This document shows positions 1-10,267 of a stretch of 64,000 nt of DNA, one piece after another. The DNA is taken from contig QKMZ01000006.1 in assembly GCA_003242885.1 (NCBI GenBank), forward strand, positions 868,001-932,000, written 5' to 3'. Under the pieces are notes generated by a model. The model did no database searches. It worked only from the letters and a program-made list of their open reading frames with translations, and was not told the origin of the DNA. Numbering within the stretch: the first letter of the stretch is position 1; each line of letters starts with the position of its first letter. Origin of the DNA: Candidatus Melainabacteria bacterium (GTDB taxonomy: Bacteria; Cyanobacteriota; Vampirovibrionia; Obscuribacterales; Obscuribacteraceae). The position numbers and the translations under genes were made by a program.

Positions 1-1207
1 CTGGACTCCAGATGGCGAAGAAGCAGAGCGCACTTGCAACGACGAACCGTTTGCCGGTCTTGCTTTCAAAGTGATGACCGATCCTTTCGTAGGCAAACTG
101 ACTTTCGTCCGCGTATACAGCGGCACTCTGGCTGCAGGCTCTTACGTGCAAAACACGACCAAGGGCAAGAAAGAGCGCATCTCGCGTCTTATCCAGTTGC
201 AAGCTGACCAACGTACTGACGTTCAATCGGCAAGCGCAGGCGACATCGTTGCTGTAGTCGGTCTCAAAGACACGACCACTGGCGATACTCTTGCAGTTGA
301 TACTCATCCGATCATTCTTGAATCGATGAAGTTCCCAGAGCCGGTAATTTCGGTTGCTATCGAGCCGAAGACCAAGCAAGACTCCGACAAGTTGGGCAAT
401 TCACTTGCTCGTCTTGCCGAAGAAGATCCGACTTTCAAGGTCAAAGTCGACCACGAAACCGGTCAAACAATCATCGCTGGTATGGGCGAATTGCACTTGG
501 AAATCATCGTCGACAGATTGTTGCGTGAATTCAAAGTGGAAGCCAATGTTGGTAAGCCGCAAGTTGCTTACCGTGAAACCATTCGCAATCATGTCAAGCA
601 AGAAGGCAAATTCGTTCGTCAATCTGGCGGTCGTGGTCAATACGGTCACGTCGTTATCGAGCTCGATCCGTTGCCGGCAGGTACTGGTTTCGAGTTCGTC
701 AACAAGATTGTCGGTGGTGTCATTCCGAAGGAATACATTCCTGCGGTGGAAAACGGCATCAGAGAAGCTCTCGCTGGTGGTGTGTTGGCTGGCTACCCGG
801 TCATTGACTTCAGAGCGACGCTCGTATTCGGTTCGTACCACGAAGTTGACTCGTCTGAAATGGCGTTCAAAATCGCTGGTTCGATGGCCTTCAAAGAGGG
901 CTTCATGAAGGGCAAACCGGTTCTGCTGGAGCCTGTAATGAAAGTCGAAGTGGAAGTGCCGGAAGAATACATGGGCGATGTCATCGGCGACATATCCGGT
1001 CGTCGTGGCAGAGTCGAAGGTATGGACACCCTCGATAAGCTCTCCAAAGTGAAAGCAGTCGTACCGCTGTCTGAAATGTTCGGTTATGCAACAGACATCC
1101 GTAACAAGACACGTGGTCAAGGCACCTTCACTATGGAATTTGCTCACTACGATGAAGTTCCACATAGCATCTCGGACGGCATCGTTACGGCAAAATCCGC
1201 TAAGTAA
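1..1207 (+). CDS. fusA: Elongation factor G, C-terminal part (5' truncated by the window edge)
   Basis: Frame is open from base 2 ([41 protein letters not shown]...). Typical EF-G domains II-V, including GRRGRVEGM and [10 protein letters not shown]. Confidence 0.97.
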   Translation, partial: WTPDGEEAERTCNDEPFAGLAFKVMTDPFVGKLTFVRVYSGTLAAGSYVQNTTKGKKERISRLIQLQADQRTDVQSASAGDIVAVVGLKDTTTGDTLAVDTHPIILESMKFPEPVISVAIEPKTKQDSDKLGNSLARLAEEDPTFKVKVDHETGQTIIAGMGELHLEIIVDRLLREFKVEANVGKPQVAYRETIRNHVKQEGKFVRQSGGRGQYGHVVIELDPLPAGTGFEFVNKIVGGVIPKEYIPAVENGIREALAGGVLAGYPVIDFRATLVFGSYHEVDSSEMAFKIAGSMAFKEGFMKGKPVLLEPVMKVEVEVPEEYMGDVIGDISGRRGRVEGMDTLDKLSKVKAVVPLSEMFGYATDIRNKTRGQGTFTMEFAHYDEVPHSISDGIVTAKSAK

Positions 1208-1220
1208 GTAGGATGACCCT

Positions 1221-1250
1221 AGAAGGTAAACCGATAACAGTTTAACTTCC
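1221..1250. repeat. Palindromic repeat copy 1 (imperfect): agaaggtaaaccg-ataa-cagtttaacttcc
   Basis: Matches the 11454, 24178 and 7652 copies. Begins 14 bp after the fusA stop. Confidence 0.7.
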
Positions 1251-1261
1251 AAGCAATTATC

Positions 1262-1290
1262 AAGGCGGCCGGTAAAATCGGCTGCCTTTT
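1262..1290 (+). terminator. Rho-independent-like terminator of fusA
   Basis: aaggcggccgg-taaaa-tcggctgcctttt hairpin followed by a T-rich tract. Confidence 0.65.
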
Positions 1291-1430
1291 GCTTTATAGG
1301 AATTGATCTTGATTTCTTGATGCCTGCTTGAACTGGCAGCGCTTTTCAATGGTATAAAATTTCCTCCAGGACCGAGCGAGCTGGTCCACCTTGGCATCGC
1401 CAATTAGCCGTTGTTTCTCAGGAGTTTTCG

Positions 1431-1841
1431 ATGAAGTATCTGCACGGTGGTTACATCTTGTTCTGTGACCAGGCCGAACATGCAGACAATGGACGGGTGA
1501 ACGCCCAGGGGCTCTTTGACGTCTTTGTCGGTGAGTTGCCGCTAAAAATGGATTGCCAGATGGTAATCGGCTTTGGCACGCCGTTTGAAAGAAGGCAGTA
1601 CAAGGGTCTGGTTGTGATCGAGAATCCGGAAGGCCATGAAATTTTCCGCAAAGAGTTTCAAGCCAATGATCCCAATGACATTTATAAAGGGCACTACATC
1701 GTCACGCCCGAAGTGACCATCGACAAAGAAGGCATGTGGACTGCCAAGTGCGTTTTACGAAACTATAAAGACGAAACTATGTGGGATGTTTCCAGGCAGT
1801 TCTGGTCAATGGTTGAAGGCTCTGCGCCTCCCGATCCATAG
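1431..1841 (+). CDS. Hypothetical protein (possibly DUF6941-like)
   Basis: 136-aa ORF with RBS-like caggag upstream. The family suggestion is weak. Confidence 0.75.
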   Translation: MKYLHGGYILFCDQAEHADNGRVNAQGLFDVFVGELPLKMDCQMVIGFGTPFERRQYKGLVVIENPEGHEIFRKEFQANDPNDIYKGHYIVTPEVTIDKEGMWTAKCVLRNYKDETMWDVSRQFWSMVEGSAPPDP

Positions 1842-1961
1842 ATTACGAGTTCTCGACTGCGTTGTAGCCTTGATCCGGACTTAGAGCTTGCTCAAGCTTT
1901 AGTCATTGCTCGATTCAGTCATAGCTGAAGTACAGTCAGGACCTCAAGATTCAGTAATAGC

Positions 1962-3188
1962 TCAGGCTAGAAGGACCGGCAAAGTTTCGAATCGCTTGCC
2001 TAATACATCAACGCTGTCTGCCCCCAACCAACTTTCCAAAACGGTGGCGTATACGGTGCGAAAGTCTACTGTGTGTTTTAGATCGCCTGCATCGAGACTG
2101 GTCAAACTGGGCGCTTCTCCGTAGATTCCGCCTTTGACTGACGAACCTACTAAGAAGAGTGGTTCCGCAGTGCCGTGATCAGTTCCTTTGCCATTATTTT
2201 CCTGAACTCTTCTACCGAATTCGGAAAATACGAGAGTCAAAACATTGTCTTCCAAACCATGGTCTTTCAGATCGCTCTGAAACGCAAGAAGAGTATCGGA
2301 CAGTTGTTTCAGCAGCCCGGCCTGTGCTCTTTGTTGATTGGCGTGCGTGTCGAAACCGTCCAAACTGACAGTAAAAATAGGAGCGCTGACTCCACCAGTA
2401 ATCATCTGAGAGATGAATTTCAGTCCATCGCCTAACTTTCCATTCGGATATTTGATGTTGCTCTTGTAGTTTTTCACGATTTTGAGCAGGCTGTCCGAGG
2501 CTTGATCCGCTTCCAATCCGGCTCTTCTTAGCATCTCGGCATGCGGTCGTTTGCTCTCGAAACTTTCATAGATGTTTTTGAACGCTTCAATTTGATGGTC
2601 TCGATCCTTTCTAAAGTGTGGATCGCTCTTGAAGCGAAACTCGTAAATGTTATTGACTGAAGGAACAACTATTTTTTTCGCGTAGAGTGTTTTGGGCAGC
2701 ATCGGGTCCACATTTATTGCCGGCAATGCAATGTTGTTTTGGCCTGAGTATGCAAGGTCAAGATAGCGTCCTAGCCATCCCGTATCGCCGATTTTTTCCG
2801 GCTGGGCCGTTTGCCAAATTTCAATGGAGCGAAAATGTGAACGATTGGGACTGCCGTAGCCTGCGCCTTCAATTATGGCCAGTTTCCCGTCACTGAAAAG
2901 CTCACGCATGCCTGTCATTGAAGGATGCAAACCAATTTGATCATTGAGTCTCAAAACATCTTTTTGTGAAATTGCTATCTGCGGACGGGCGTCGTAGTAG
3001 GCGCCTTGCCCGTACGGAACAACCGTGTTCAAGCCATCATTGCCACCACTCAGCTGTATCAGGACGAGCTGCTTTTGACCTTTCCGGACTGATGCTTGGG
3101 CCTGTAGTTGGAAAATCTCCTCGGCAGAGAGCATCAAACCAAGCATGCCGAGTCCACCCTGGATAAACTTTCTTCTTGATAGAGTCAT
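1962..3188 (-). CDS. DUF1501 family secreted protein
   Basis: SRRKFIQGGLGMLGLML signal, LVLIQLSGGNDGLNTVVPYGQGAYYDARPQIAI and SEFGRRVQENNGKGTDHGTAEPLFLVG are characteristic of DUF1501. Confidence 0.92.
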   Translation of the reverse strand: MTLSRRKFIQGGLGMLGLMLSAEEIFQLQAQASVRKGQKQLVLIQLSGGNDGLNTVVPYGQGAYYDARPQIAISQKDVLRLNDQIGLHPSMTGMRELFSDGKLAIIEGAGYGSPNRSHFRSIEIWQTAQPEKIGDTGWLGRYLDLAYSGQNNIALPAINVDPMLPKTLYAKKIVVPSVNNIYEFRFKSDPHFRKDRDHQIEAFKNIYESFESKRPHAEMLRRAGLEADQASDSLLKIVKNYKSNIKYPNGKLGDGLKFISQMITGGVSAPIFTVSLDGFDTHANQQRAQAGLLKQLSDTLLAFQSDLKDHGLEDNVLTLVFSEFGRRVQENNGKGTDHGTAEPLFLVGSSVKGGIYGEAPSLTSLDAGDLKHTVDFRTVYATVLESWLGADSVDVLGKRFETLPVLLA

Positions 3189-3197
3189 GGAATTACC

Positions 3198-4559
3198 TCA
3201 AGTCAGTTGATAGGTGGGCAGGGTCATAATTAAGTGGACTAACCCTCTAAGTTTGGCATCGAGTGTACGGTCGTCTTCAATCATACTCACCTTTTTGCCG
3301 TCAAGATCGCTGGAGACATATTCAACAAGTCTCTGGCGAGTCTGTTTCGGAACATCTCCGTCGACCAGTAGCTCGACGAAGTAATTGACCATTTCAAGCG
3401 CATTAGTCAAACCGAATCTATGCACCAACTGCGTGGGAGTGTTTGTTTTCAGCAGTTCGTCAAAACGGGTCGTCGTTATGCGTGCAGTGAAGTTGAAGCG
3501 CTCCATCATGGTGTCACTGGAAATCCAGGACTCTCCGCCATCCCAGCCCTTAACCGAAGGAGGATGAAAGAGATCTTGCCCCATTGCACCCATTAGTTGT
3601 GGCAGATCGTTATCGAGGCTTTCAAGTTGCAGTGTTTTTATCGAACCAACAACCAATTCTGCAGGGCTTTTGATCTTGGCATGAAAGGCTCGCTCGCTCT
3701 GAAATGTTTTGTCTTCAAAAATAGATCGAAGCATTGCTGTCAGCGAATAATTGTTATCTCTAAATGATGATGAAACTCGATCTACATACGACTTGTCCGG
3801 GTTATCGTATGCAAAGAACGTGATTAACTTGCGTGCGAGAAATTTGCTCGTTTCTGGTCTTTTCACAAGTATTGATACGATGTCCTCTCCGTTCAAATTT
3901 CCGCTGACAGAAAGCACGGTTTTCTTGCTGAAATCGTGCTGACCTTTATTGAAATAGAATCCGTCCGGTTTTGTTTGCCAGCCTGTAAAAGCTCGTGCTG
4001 CTTCTTTTATGTCTTTCTCTGTATAGTTGCCTATGCCGACAGTAAACAACTCCATTACTTCGCGAGCAAAATTTTCGTTTGGTTTGCCTTTGCGATTCTG
4101 CTGATTGTCCAGCCAAATTATCATAGCCGGATCTTTCGCCATTCCTACCAGTAAGTCGTGGAAATTGCCGAGCGCATACTTTCGCATTAGCATGTTCTGA
4201 ACATACATTGCATGCGGGTTTCGCACTTTTCTATCGGATGTTGCGAAATGACCATGCAGGAAAAGAGTCATTTTTTCTTCGAGTGGTCGTCTCGAATAGA
4301 TCATGCGATAGAGCCACCAGCGGCGCAAATCATTTGGATTGGTAAAATCGAAAGACTGTTCTTTGATCGCCTTTTCCAGAAGTGAGTTGTCGACCTGTTT
4401 TGGATTGAGCAATTCGTTTAGTGCGCCATCATACCCAAGAGATTTGTAATACTTTAATTCCTTGGGCGTGTAGCCGAAGCCCGCTCTGCGCAAAAGTTGG
4501 GCAATCCAGATCGATTCTTTTTTCGATTGCGGCCTTATTGGCGCGCGAGTATTCGACAC
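3198..4559 (-). CDS. DUF1800 family protein
   Basis: LLRRAGFGYTPKEL, FLHGHFATS, NENFAREVMELFTVGIGNYTEKDIKEAARAFTGW and PPSVKGWDGGESWISS motifs. Adjacent to DUF1501. Confidence 0.93.
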   Translation of the reverse strand: MSNTRAPIRPQSKKESIWIAQLLRRAGFGYTPKELKYYKSLGYDGALNELLNPKQVDNSLLEKAIKEQSFDFTNPNDLRRWWLYRMIYSRRPLEEKMTLFLHGHFATSDRKVRNPHAMYVQNMLMRKYALGNFHDLLVGMAKDPAMIIWLDNQQNRKGKPNENFAREVMELFTVGIGNYTEKDIKEAARAFTGWQTKPDGFYFNKGQHDFSKKTVLSVSGNLNGEDIVSILVKRPETSKFLARKLITFFAYDNPDKSYVDRVSSSFRDNNYSLTAMLRSIFEDKTFQSERAFHAKIKSPAELVVGSIKTLQLESLDNDLPQLMGAMGQDLFHPPSVKGWDGGESWISSDTMMERFNFTARITTTRFDELLKTNTPTQLVHRFGLTNALEMVNYFVELLVDGDVPKQTRQRLVEYVSSDLDGKKVSMIEDDRTLDAKLRGLVHLIMTLPTYQLT

Positions 4560-4590
4560 TATAAATCTCGTTGTTGAATTGGAGCTAAAT

Positions 4591-5205
4591 TTATCTCTTT
4601 CCGCATTCTGTTTGCTGCATAAGGTCCTCAGGTAGTTGGCCGCTTTTGAGTTTATCCAGTTCTTCCAATTGAGCGGGGCTGAGTTTTGCCTGAATTTCCT
4701 CCCAGATTGATAGCCTTTTGCTTCTTAGTTTTTGCAACATATTGCGCGCTTTAAGCAGCAATTCAAATTCTTCAGATTTAGTCATCATATCCATTTGAGA
4801 CTCTTCTTTGCTCAGCATTTTTTCTATCAGTTTGGCCGGCATTTTCTTGCGCAGCTCATTGAACTCTTGATTCATGGGCGTCAGTTCGGCACGCCCTTTC
4901 TCGTAAGCTTTGACGACTGCTTCACGCTGTTTTCCTTTTAGCGAACCGATCAGTCTTACCTGGTCTAAATCGGGCGTTCCCGCCTGTATAAATGTGCGTA
5001 TCTCGTCTGCCGGCCTGGAATTCATTTTGTATTTCGGCAACGCTTCAGAAGCATTTGCAGGACCTGAGAAAATGGTTTCTTCTGCGTCTAGTGGATTGAA
5101 TTTCTGGTTCGCATGCGCCGATTTCTCAAGCGCAAAGCAGGCGGTCTGTGTTGCGAAAAATAGACTGACAGTAATCAATGCGGCTTGACTGATTTGGTTT
5201 GTCAT
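4591..5205 (-). CDS. Secreted helical protein, weakly Spy/CpxP-like
   Basis: N-terminal signal peptide, charged helical body with repeated LxxKLxPAQ-type segments. Tight spacing to neighbours. Confidence 0.65.
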   Translation of the reverse strand: MTNQISQAALITVSLFFATQTACFALEKSAHANQKFNPLDAEETIFSGPANASEALPKYKMNSRPADEIRTFIQAGTPDLDQVRLIGSLKGKQREAVVKAYEKGRAELTPMNQEFNELRKKMPAKLIEKMLSKEESQMDMMTKSEEFELLLKARNMLQKLRSKRLSIWEEIQAKLSPAQLEELDKLKSGQLPEDLMQQTECGKR

Positions 5206-5210
5206 CGCGT

Positions 5211-7505
5211 CTAGCCTTGCTGTCGATTGCCTGAAGGTACGGCTTCTCCGGAGTCGTTAAGTAGCTCACGACAGCGTTTTAGCATAATACTTGTCGGCAG
5301 ATCTGAAGGCACCATTTTCAATATGGTTGAGAATAACTGCTCCGCTTCTTTGATGTCGCCTTCGTCGAAACTTTGCCTGGCGTTTCTGTAGATTGCTATA
5401 GCTTCTTCCATAGCTGCAGGCAATGACCCTCGCGTGGTCAGCAGCTCATAGAGCGCTTGTTTATCGCTCGAGCCATTCAGGAAGATGCTGTCGATTTGTC
5501 TGACTTCCAGAGTATCTTCGACGAGGTGTGCTGTTCCGGAACCTAAGATAAAACTGGTTCCGTAAGTGTTGTTTAGTGCTTCTAAAGCCAGCGCCTGTTC
5601 CACCGGGTCGCCCATGACGCTGTATTGTGCGAACTGAGTATCTCGGGAACCAGCATCGATGGTTCCGCAAAAGGCATCGCCGGTTTCGATACCGCACGAT
5701 GACCGCAAAGCAAGGGAGGCTAGATCGTCTGTTTGCGTTTCGCAGTAATTGTTTATTTTGTCTTTGATTGATAGCGCACATTGCGCAGCTTGCCTAGCCT
5801 GCTCACTGCCAGCCAGGGGCAATGGTGCGCCCCAGAAAGCAATTACTCCGTAAGAGGCAATTCTGTCGACTATGCCTCGATGTTCAAAAACCTCGTTCAC
5901 CATAATTCCAAGGCAATCGTTGAAGATTTGAAATATCCTGTCCGGTGGAAGTGGATCGACCTGATCCATGAAGTCGCGCACGCGGCAGACCATAACGGTT
6001 ACTTGACAGCGCTTTCCATCCAGTCCAAGTTCGGCTAACTGGGCTCTGTCTATCTGGTGAGCAATGTGTTTTGCAGTCATAGAGCGAAATAGTCGCGTGT
6101 GCCTGCGCCGTTCCCTAAAGAAATAGAAGTTTTGATCGGCAAGAACCAGCAGCCAACACGGAATAACAACTGCTGCTACGGGCACTACAGTTGGTATCAC
6201 TTGCCCGAAGTTGAGAAAGAGGAAAAAAGAAATTGCAAACCAACCCAGAGAAATTCCGGCAATCGAAAGGAAGCTTCCCAGCGGTCGACCTACAAGTAAT
6301 CCAAGTATTTGTCCACAGGCGAGAGCAGCTATAACAACTGCGATGATTATTTTCCAACGTGAATTAGGAGGCAGGCATTTGCCGCTAATCAGGTTTGAAA
6401 CGATATTGGCCTGAATTTCAATAGCCGGCATGCGATTATCAAATTCGGATACGGGTGTAGCAAAACTTGATTCATAAATGGGTGCTTGTCGCGGCTGGCT
6501 ACTGCCTGTGTCCATAAAGCTGCTTTCACCAAAGCCGATCAAAACGACTTTGTGTAGAAAGGGGCTGTTGGTTGTACCGCTCGAAGTATCATTTGTTTTT
6601 GCGATAGTGGCTGATGATTGAAAATGTTTTTGCCAATCAAGAGCGCGCCATAATGGAATTGTAGTAAAACTGCCTTTGCCGCCTGCATAGTTGATACGGA
6701 ATTCTGCAGGAAAAATTTTGTCTTTGAGAAAAACACGGTCGTGCCCTTGATCGACCATCGATCTTGCACCCAGAAATTTTTCAGCCACTCTTAGCGCAAA
6801 TGATTTGTAGAAAGCTGTTGAATGACCGAATTTTTCAAAAACCAAAGAGGCTTTTCTAACTAGCCCATCTCTGTCTACAGGGATGTACGCGTTGCCTAAG
6901 CAGGCTCCATCAGCGCCCAACGCCACGATGAAAGGTTCGTAGGGCGCGTGCACTCGCGGCTTCGATTTATTCCCGGTGCCAACCTCCAACGTATCGACAT
7001 TTGTAGAGACGACAATGTTTTTCACTCTTTTGAAGACGTCGCGCAGAATCTCATCTTCTTTATCAATCTCTTGCCTTTCCGCATCGATTAGACGATTTGA
7101 TTCGCCAGCGGCTTCTTCCAAATCGACATCGAAACCAATTACCTCAGCGCCACCTTTGGCGAGTTGATCGATGACACGTGCAAATAAAGTTCGATTCCAT
7201 GGCTGTTTAGAATTCAGCCCCAAGCGTCTGGCGGATTCAGGGTCCAGCGTAACTAGAACGACCGAGTTTGTTTCTTGTGTGCGCTTCTCTTTATAGGACT
7301 CGAGACCGTCTCTGAAGCGAATAAAGTGATCGGTCACTGAATTTTCGAGTGCTATTAGCGAATCTGAAAGAAAAGGGACGTTGAAGAATTCGATTGATAG
7401 AACCGCAACTCCCACAAGAAAACAGACAGCCAGCGCGCGCCAAGAGAGGTCCTTCGACGAAACGCCGACAACTTTCGACATCTTTTTTGCCAAACCATCT
7501 TTCAT
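5211..7505 (-). CDS. CHASE2 sensor protein with degenerate class III adenylate/guanylate cyclase domain
   Basis: Extracellular CHASE2 region (VVLVTLDPESARRLGLNSKQPWNRTLFARVIDQLAKGGAEVIGFDVDLEE), three TM helices, and a cyclase homology domain ending in QYSVMGDPVEQALALE. Confidence 0.88.
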   Translation of the reverse strand: MKDGLAKKMSKVVGVSSKDLSWRALAVCFLVGVAVLSIEFFNVPFLSDSLIALENSVTDHFIRFRDGLESYKEKRTQETNSVVLVTLDPESARRLGLNSKQPWNRTLFARVIDQLAKGGAEVIGFDVDLEEAAGESNRLIDAERQEIDKEDEILRDVFKRVKNIVVSTNVDTLEVGTGNKSKPRVHAPYEPFIVALGADGACLGNAYIPVDRDGLVRKASLVFEKFGHSTAFYKSFALRVAEKFLGARSMVDQGHDRVFLKDKIFPAEFRINYAGGKGSFTTIPLWRALDWQKHFQSSATIAKTNDTSSGTTNSPFLHKVVLIGFGESSFMDTGSSQPRQAPIYESSFATPVSEFDNRMPAIEIQANIVSNLISGKCLPPNSRWKIIIAVVIAALACGQILGLLVGRPLGSFLSIAGISLGWFAISFFLFLNFGQVIPTVVPVAAVVIPCWLLVLADQNFYFFRERRRHTRLFRSMTAKHIAHQIDRAQLAELGLDGKRCQVTVMVCRVRDFMDQVDPLPPDRIFQIFNDCLGIMVNEVFEHRGIVDRIASYGVIAFWGAPLPLAGSEQARQAAQCALSIKDKINNYCETQTDDLASLALRSSCGIETGDAFCGTIDAGSRDTQFAQYSVMGDPVEQALALEALNNTYGTSFILGSGTAHLVEDTLEVRQIDSIFLNGSSDKQALYELLTTRGSLPAAMEEAIAIYRNARQSFDEGDIKEAEQLFSTILKMVPSDLPTSIMLKRCRELLNDSGEAVPSGNRQQG

Positions 7506-7651
7506 CTGGAACCTGCCAGAAGATATCAGCGGGAGGCCTTTCCCGGGTAATTGGACATATTCCCTGTTTTGAAGCCAATTAAGTAACCAAGTAATTAACT
7601 GATAGCCATGGCTGTCAAGCGAAAATTGGCCATTGAACGCTCGGACAAGGC

Positions 7652-7687
7652 TGTAGAAGTTAAACCGTTAACGCTTTAACTTCTACA
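7652..7687. repeat. Palindromic repeat copy 2: tgtagaagttaaa-ccgttaacgc-tttaacttctaca
   Basis: 13-bp perfect arms. Shares the TAGAAG(G)TTAA...TTAACTTCTA outer structure with the other copies. Confidence 0.6.
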
Positions 7688-7790
7688 ATCTCGTGTTCTT
7701 GACAATCATAAAAGCACCGAAAGGAAAAGCCGGCAGACCTTCAGGCGGTGTCCGATAAATGCGCAGTGGCTGTATTTAGGTAGTAAAAAA

Positions 7791-7864
7791 TGGACAGTAC
7801 TGGATTCGAACCAGTGACCCCCACTATGTCAAAGTGGTGCGCTACCAACTGCGCCAACTGTCCA
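7791..7864 (-). tRNA. tRNA-Val (anticodon GAC)
   Basis: Reverse complement TGGACAGTTGGCGCAGTTGGTAGCGCACCACTTTGACATAGTGGGGGTCACTGGTTCGAATCCAGTACTGTCCA folds as a cloverleaf; anticodon loop TTGACAT. Confidence 0.96.
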
Positions 7865-7990
7865 CGGTAAAACCTTGGAAGAGACATTCTATCGTGCTCG
7901 GTGCCAGAGGTAAACCGCTGCCGTTACGCTTAGACACTTGATACAGATTACAGACAGACCGCTGCAATCCAGGGTTTTCTTGATTTAAAT

Positions 7991-8064
7991 TGGAGGCGGC
8001 ACCCAGATTTGAACTGGGGGTGAAGGTTTTGCAGACCCTTGCCTTACCACTTGGCTATGCCGCC
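7991..8064 (-). tRNA. tRNA-Cys (anticodon GCA), CCA encoded
   Basis: Reverse complement GGCGGCATAGCCAAGTGGTAAGGCAAGGGTCTGCAAAACCTTCACCCCCAGTTCAAATCTGGGTGCCGCCTCCA; anticodon loop CTGCAAA, U73 discriminator. Confidence 0.96.
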
Positions 8065-8224
8065 GCAACCAGTAAAAGCTTATCGTAGACGGTCTGTTTC
8101 CAGCTTGTCAAAAAAGGCCAAACTTTTCCAAAGTTTGTAAGCGGGAATGAAGCCTGTATCATACAACTTGGCTGAATGCTGTTTCGAACGGCAGCGGCTT
8201 CTTTTGCGCTGAAGGAGAATCGGC

Positions 8225-9247
8225 TTGCTTGAACTGTTGCTCAGACGATGTCTGCAAGCAGTTCCGCTGCTGGCCATCTTATCAATTGTCACATTCGCTG
8301 CAGTTCTGAGCCTTCCGGGAGACCCTGTCGAAGTGCTTGTAGGTAATGCTCAGAAAGATATGGCCCCCCAAGAAATTCAAGTACTGAGGCAGGAATTCGG
8401 TCTCGATAAATCACCGGTTGAGCAGTATTTACTCTGGCTTACTAATGGCGTGTTCAGGGGGAATTTAGGCAGGTCGTATAAAGACGGTCGGCCAGTTGTG
8501 ACGATTATTCAGGAGCGACTCCCTTCGACAATACGATTAGTCGCAACAGCTCTTATTCTCGCGTTTGGAGTGGGGCTGTTTTGGGGGCTGGCTATGGTCG
8601 CACTCAAGCAGTCGCAGCTTGGAAAGTGGTTGGAGGCAGGACTTTTCGTTACCGCGCTAATTTTGTACTCCGCTCCTGGATTTTGGGTTGGTTTTATTGC
8701 CCTGACTATGGCTGGACGATTGAGTGCGTTTGGTGATGTTCCTCTATTGGCCGTTCATGCCGCAGGCTCCCCACCTCTCAATCCGATGGCCGCGTTTTCA
8801 GCGATTGGTTATGTTTTATTGCCGGCGTTGGTTTTGTCGCTGCGGCGAATGGCGAAAATCGCACTTTTCGTCCGAACAGCTACGCTGAATGAATTAGCCG
8901 AAGGGTATGTGACAACTGCACTAGGCAAAGGTCTCTCTCGAGTGCGTGTGCTGACCAAACATGTTCTGCGAAACAGCCTGGCACCGATTATCAATCTGGC
9001 AGGACTTTCCCTTCCATCATTGTTGGGTGGGTCGGTATTGATAGAAACAGTGTTTGCCTGGCCTGGTATGGGAAGACTAGCTGTCGAAGCTACATTCGGA
9101 CGAGACTATCCGATGATTTTGGCTCTTGTGATGATGTACGGTGCTCTAGTTATTTTTTCCAATATGGCTGCAGATGTCCTTGAGCTAATGACTGATCCTC
9201 GCAGGCGCGATGCCTATCTTTCCGAGATCGAAGGAGCTAGAGTCTAA
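8225..9247 (+). CDS. Peptide/nickel-type ABC transporter permease (DppB/OppB family)
   Basis: LLRRCLQAVPLLAILSIVTFAAVLSLPGDPVEVLVG and HVLRNSLAPIINLAGLSLPSLLGGSVLIETVFAWPGMGRL. Confidence 0.95.
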   Translation: MLELLLRRCLQAVPLLAILSIVTFAAVLSLPGDPVEVLVGNAQKDMAPQEIQVLRQEFGLDKSPVEQYLLWLTNGVFRGNLGRSYKDGRPVVTIIQERLPSTIRLVATALILAFGVGLFWGLAMVALKQSQLGKWLEAGLFVTALILYSAPGFWVGFIALTMAGRLSAFGDVPLLAVHAAGSPPLNPMAAFSAIGYVLLPALVLSLRRMAKIALFVRTATLNELAEGYVTTALGKGLSRVRVLTKHVLRNSLAPIINLAGLSLPSLLGGSVLIETVFAWPGMGRLAVEATFGRDYPMILALVMMYGALVIFSNMAADVLELMTDPRRRDAYLSEIEGARV

Positions 9248-10182
9248 TGTCTCAAGCCAGATTTACTATCTCGGATCCGCGCCACAGCTCAATTCGTATG
9301 TGGGTTGGCGCATTCTTAATCGCTTTGGTGTTCTCATCTGCTCTTTTGGCTCCAGTGATTGCGCCATCAAAGACCTTTCTCTGGCCTGTGCCTGTAAATT
9401 TGGACGCCATCAACTTGCCGCCGTTCAGCCAAGGTCATTTACTGGGCACGGACTTGCTGGGGCGCGATATTCTCGCCGAAGCGCTCTGGGGTGCTCGTAT
9501 GTCTTTAGTAATAGGAATAGTGGCAGCTGTGACTGCCGTTACATTTGGTGGCGTATGGGGCGCCCTATCGGCTTTCCTCGGCGGACCCATCGACACTCTA
9601 ATGATGCGCTGTGTTGACGGTCTATTAGCAATTCCAAATATAGTTTTGCTGCTGACAATAAACACTATTCTTTCGGCTGGTTCCTTTTACTCTTTTCCTG
9701 ATTGGACTTTGCGATTTCTGAAAGTAACTTCTTTCTCAAGTGGCTATCTTCCGCTATTCACTGTCATTGTTGTAATTAGCGCCACTACTTGGTTAGAAGC
9801 TGCGCGAATAAGCCGATCTAAGATACAGTCGATATTATTGGAAGAGTATATATACTCGGCAAAAGCACTCGGAATCGGAGTTATACGCATGCTCTTTCGG
9901 CATTTACTCCCTAATGCGGCGCCAGTTCTACTTGTCGAGGCAACTCTTCTTGTTTCGGATGCAATTTTGATGGAAGCTGGATTAAGCTTTCTGGGGCTGG
10001 GATTGGGGCCTTCGACACCAAGTTGGGGCAGCATGTTAACGTCTGCTCAGTCGAGTTTGATTGAGGGGAACTGGTGGGCAGTTATTGTTCCTGGCGTGTT
10101 AATCACCACAACGGTAGTAGGGGTAAATCTAGTTGGAGAGGGCATCCTGGAAGGACAGGGCGGTAAAAGGCAGACTGCGTGA
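9247..10182 (+). CDS. Peptide/nickel-type ABC transporter permease (DppC/OppC family)
   Basis: HLLGTDLLGRDILAEALWGARMSLVIGIVAA and LMEAGLSFLGLGLGPSTPSWGSML. Overlaps the dppB-like stop by one base. Confidence 0.95.
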   Translation: MSQARFTISDPRHSSIRMWVGAFLIALVFSSALLAPVIAPSKTFLWPVPVNLDAINLPPFSQGHLLGTDLLGRDILAEALWGARMSLVIGIVAAVTAVTFGGVWGALSAFLGGPIDTLMMRCVDGLLAIPNIVLLLTINTILSAGSFYSFPDWTLRFLKVTSFSSGYLPLFTVIVVISATTWLEAARISRSKIQSILLEEYIYSAKALGIGVIRMLFRHLLPNAAPVLLVEATLLVSDAILMEAGLSFLGLGLGPSTPSWGSMLTSAQSSLIEGNWWAVIVPGVLITTTVVGVNLVGEGILEGQGGKRQTA

Positions 10183-10267
10183 GGGTTGTGAAAGGTTGAT
10201 TCCATTCGGATACAATTACACTCAGCCTAGATTTGAATGTCCAGTAGTAAGGAGCAAGTTTCTCGCG

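Noticed and set aside
401-1252. 283-aa minus-strand ORF opposite fusA
   Set aside because: Antisense to a certain EF-G gene. Its composition follows the codon bias of the opposite strand and there is no recognisable family.
5461-5781. 106-aa ORF inside the CHASE2 cyclase gene
   Set aside because: Alternate-frame ORF within a well-supported gene, with no independent support.
7908-7936. gaggtaaaccg...cgttacgctta between the tRNA genes as a palindrome relic
   Set aside because: The arms do not pair beyond a few bases. Similarity is too weak.
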